Positions 4,830 through 5,762 of a stretch of 5,762 nt of DNA are shown piece by piece. The notes under the pieces were generated by a model. That model did not search any database, was not told where the DNA came from, and saw only the letters and a program-made list of their open reading frames with translations. Every line of letters begins with the position of its first letter. Positions within the stretch are counted from its first letter, which is position 1. Source of the DNA: Planctomycetota bacterium. GTDB taxonomy: Bacteria; Planctomycetota; Phycisphaerae; Sedimentisphaerales; Anaerohalosphaeraceae. The translations under genes and the position numbers were made by a program. The DNA is taken from NCBI GenBank assembly GCA_003644175.1, contig QNBS01000162.1, positions 1-5,762 on the forward strand, written 5' to 3'.

Positions 4830-5762
4830 CTATTTTACAGGTTCTCCCTTGCCACGGCCCTTCATTTTTGGGTTGGCTTTTCGCCCGAAAAGAAGTGTTA
4901 TAGCCTCATCGTCATCACTGTATCGGCCGCGTTTGCCCATTTCCAGCACCATCTCTTTTTCCTTCTGTCCTTTTTGGACCGTCGCTATAATAGCCGGGCG
5001 GACAAGGCTTTCGTCACCGTTTTTCCACTCATCCTTTATGATCCCGCTGCCGTAGTATTCCTTGATGGCCACCGCATATTTGGCATCCGACAGCGGATAG
5101 TCTTTTCCTGTTCTGGCTTTTTCGGCGACAACTTTGCCGTCTTTGAAAAACATGATCCAAAGCTCACTGTCGGCGGCGCCGGCAAGAATATAGCGACCGG
5201 CTTTTTTTCCGAAGTCAAATGCTGTAAATTCGCTGCGAAAAGGAAGTTTGGCCTTGGAATGCGGCGAAGAAGGGAACCTCGACCACAGCCACTGCTCTGT
5301 GGTGCTGTCGCCTTTGGTGCATCTGACCTTGATCGCCGGATTGACCGGCTGTTTGGAGACATTCCTGGCCTTCCTGGTTTTGGCATCAATGGAGTAGTGA
5401 GGCATGTAATCCAGAATCTTCAGCGAGCAGTCGAATTCGGGAATCGAGAGGCTCTGCCCTTTCTTAATCACAAACTGAAGAGGCTTTTTCGCCTTGTCCG
5501 GCCAGACCGACAGTATCCCCACCGACTTGCCCATGGCCAATTGCTTCAACATCTCTTCGAGTTTCTTCGGGTCGTGGATCTCGACGAGTTTTATGCCGCC
5601 GGCGCTTGAAGTAATCCCGCGTTTCCTGGCGTCGGCCGCGTCCAGCCACATATCCTGGTCCAGGCCCGACCCCCAGGCCTTGATCAGGGCAATGACGCTG
5701 CCGGAGGAGTCCTCCATCCCCGACACAGTCCTTTTCAGATCCGGCAGGTATTTGGTAAGACG
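4830..5762 (-). CDS. C-terminal part of an unrecognised beta-rich protein (310 residues visible, cut by window edge)
   Basis: The frame is open to the right edge and ends with TAG at 4832-4830. A GTG at 5726 could serve as a start, but the frame continues upstream without a stop, the ribosome site is poorly spaced and no signal peptide follows, so the gene most likely begins outside the window. Visible residues have no transmembrane segment and alternate short hydrophobic strands with charged turns: KSVGILSVWP, SIPEFDCSLKILDYMPHY (about 106-123), QPVNPAIKVRC (138-148), QWLWSRFP (157-164), RYILAGA, ELWIMFF, VRPAIIATV, AITLLFGRK. The last 20 residues are basic and rich in G and K. I do not recognise the family. 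The beta-strand pattern and the cytochrome next door recall the periplasmic domain of ResB-type cytochrome c assembly proteins, but ResB normally has a membrane helix after that domain, and none is seen here. Same strand and 98-base spacing suggest co-transcription with the cytochrome. Confidence 0.8.
   Translation of the reverse strand, partial: RLTKYLPDLKRTVSGMEDSSGSVIALIKAWGSGLDQDMWLDAADARKRGITSSAGGIKLVEIHDPKKLEEMLKQLAMGKSVGILSVWPDKAKKPLQFVIKKGQSLSIPEFDCSLKILDYMPHYSIDAKTRKARNVSKQPVNPAIKVRCTKGDSTTEQWLWSRFPSSPHSKAKLPFRSEFTAFDFGKKAGRYILAGAADSELWIMFFKDGKVVAEKARTGKDYPLSDAKYAVAIKEYYGSGIIKDEWKNGDESLVRPAIIATVQKGQKEKEMVLEMGKRGRYSDDDEAITLLFGRKANPKMKGRGKGEPVK

Noticed and set aside
4393..5055. Plus-strand open frame of 220 codons spanning two minus-strand genes and their gap
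   Set aside because: It crosses the 5' end of the cytochrome and the 3' end of the upstream gene antisense, with no coding character.

Overview
The window carries four protein genes, all on the minus strand, and one 516-base noncoding stretch. Composition is moderately GC-rich and coding density is high. A DnaE-type replicase with an intact PHP active site, a multiheme cytochrome c and a cysteine-free redoxin–TPR protein together suggest an uncultured, probably anaerobic or facultative Gram-negative bacterium. Planctomycetota or a similar deep-branching phylum would fit, but this is an impression from protein style, not a demonstrated placement.

Right to left, in the direction of transcription. 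(1) 5762-4830 is the C-terminal part of an exported-looking, beta-rich protein cut off by the window edge; I cannot name it with confidence, and a cytochrome-assembly (ResB-like) relation is only a possibility. (2) 4731-3259 is a 490-residue secreted multiheme cytochrome c with 15 heme-attachment motifs: 13 CXXCH, one CX4CH at the N-terminus and one CX3CH at the C-terminus. (3) 3275-2223 overlaps the cytochrome stop by 17 bases and encodes a redoxin-like domain without catalytic cysteines followed by TPR repeats. These three form a probable operon for periplasmic electron transfer or cytochrome handling.

(4) 2222-1707 is noncoding and unusually rich in inverted repeats. It holds a three-hairpin block ending in a plus-strand terminator-like T-tract (2072-2186), a 14-bp perfect palindrome (1967-1980), a compact potential three-way junction (1873-1926), and a good sigma70-type promoter for dnaE (1748-1775). 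(5) 1706-1 is the N-terminal half of dnaE, the catalytic subunit of DNA polymerase III, with all nine expected PHP metal ligands and all three polymerase aspartates visible. dnaE appears to be transcribed on its own and is functionally unrelated to the cytochrome operon.

The best candidates for something undescribed are the structured noncoding region, with its plus-strand terminator that serves no visible plus-strand gene, and the pairing of a 15-heme cytochrome with a cysteine-less redoxin–TPR protein.
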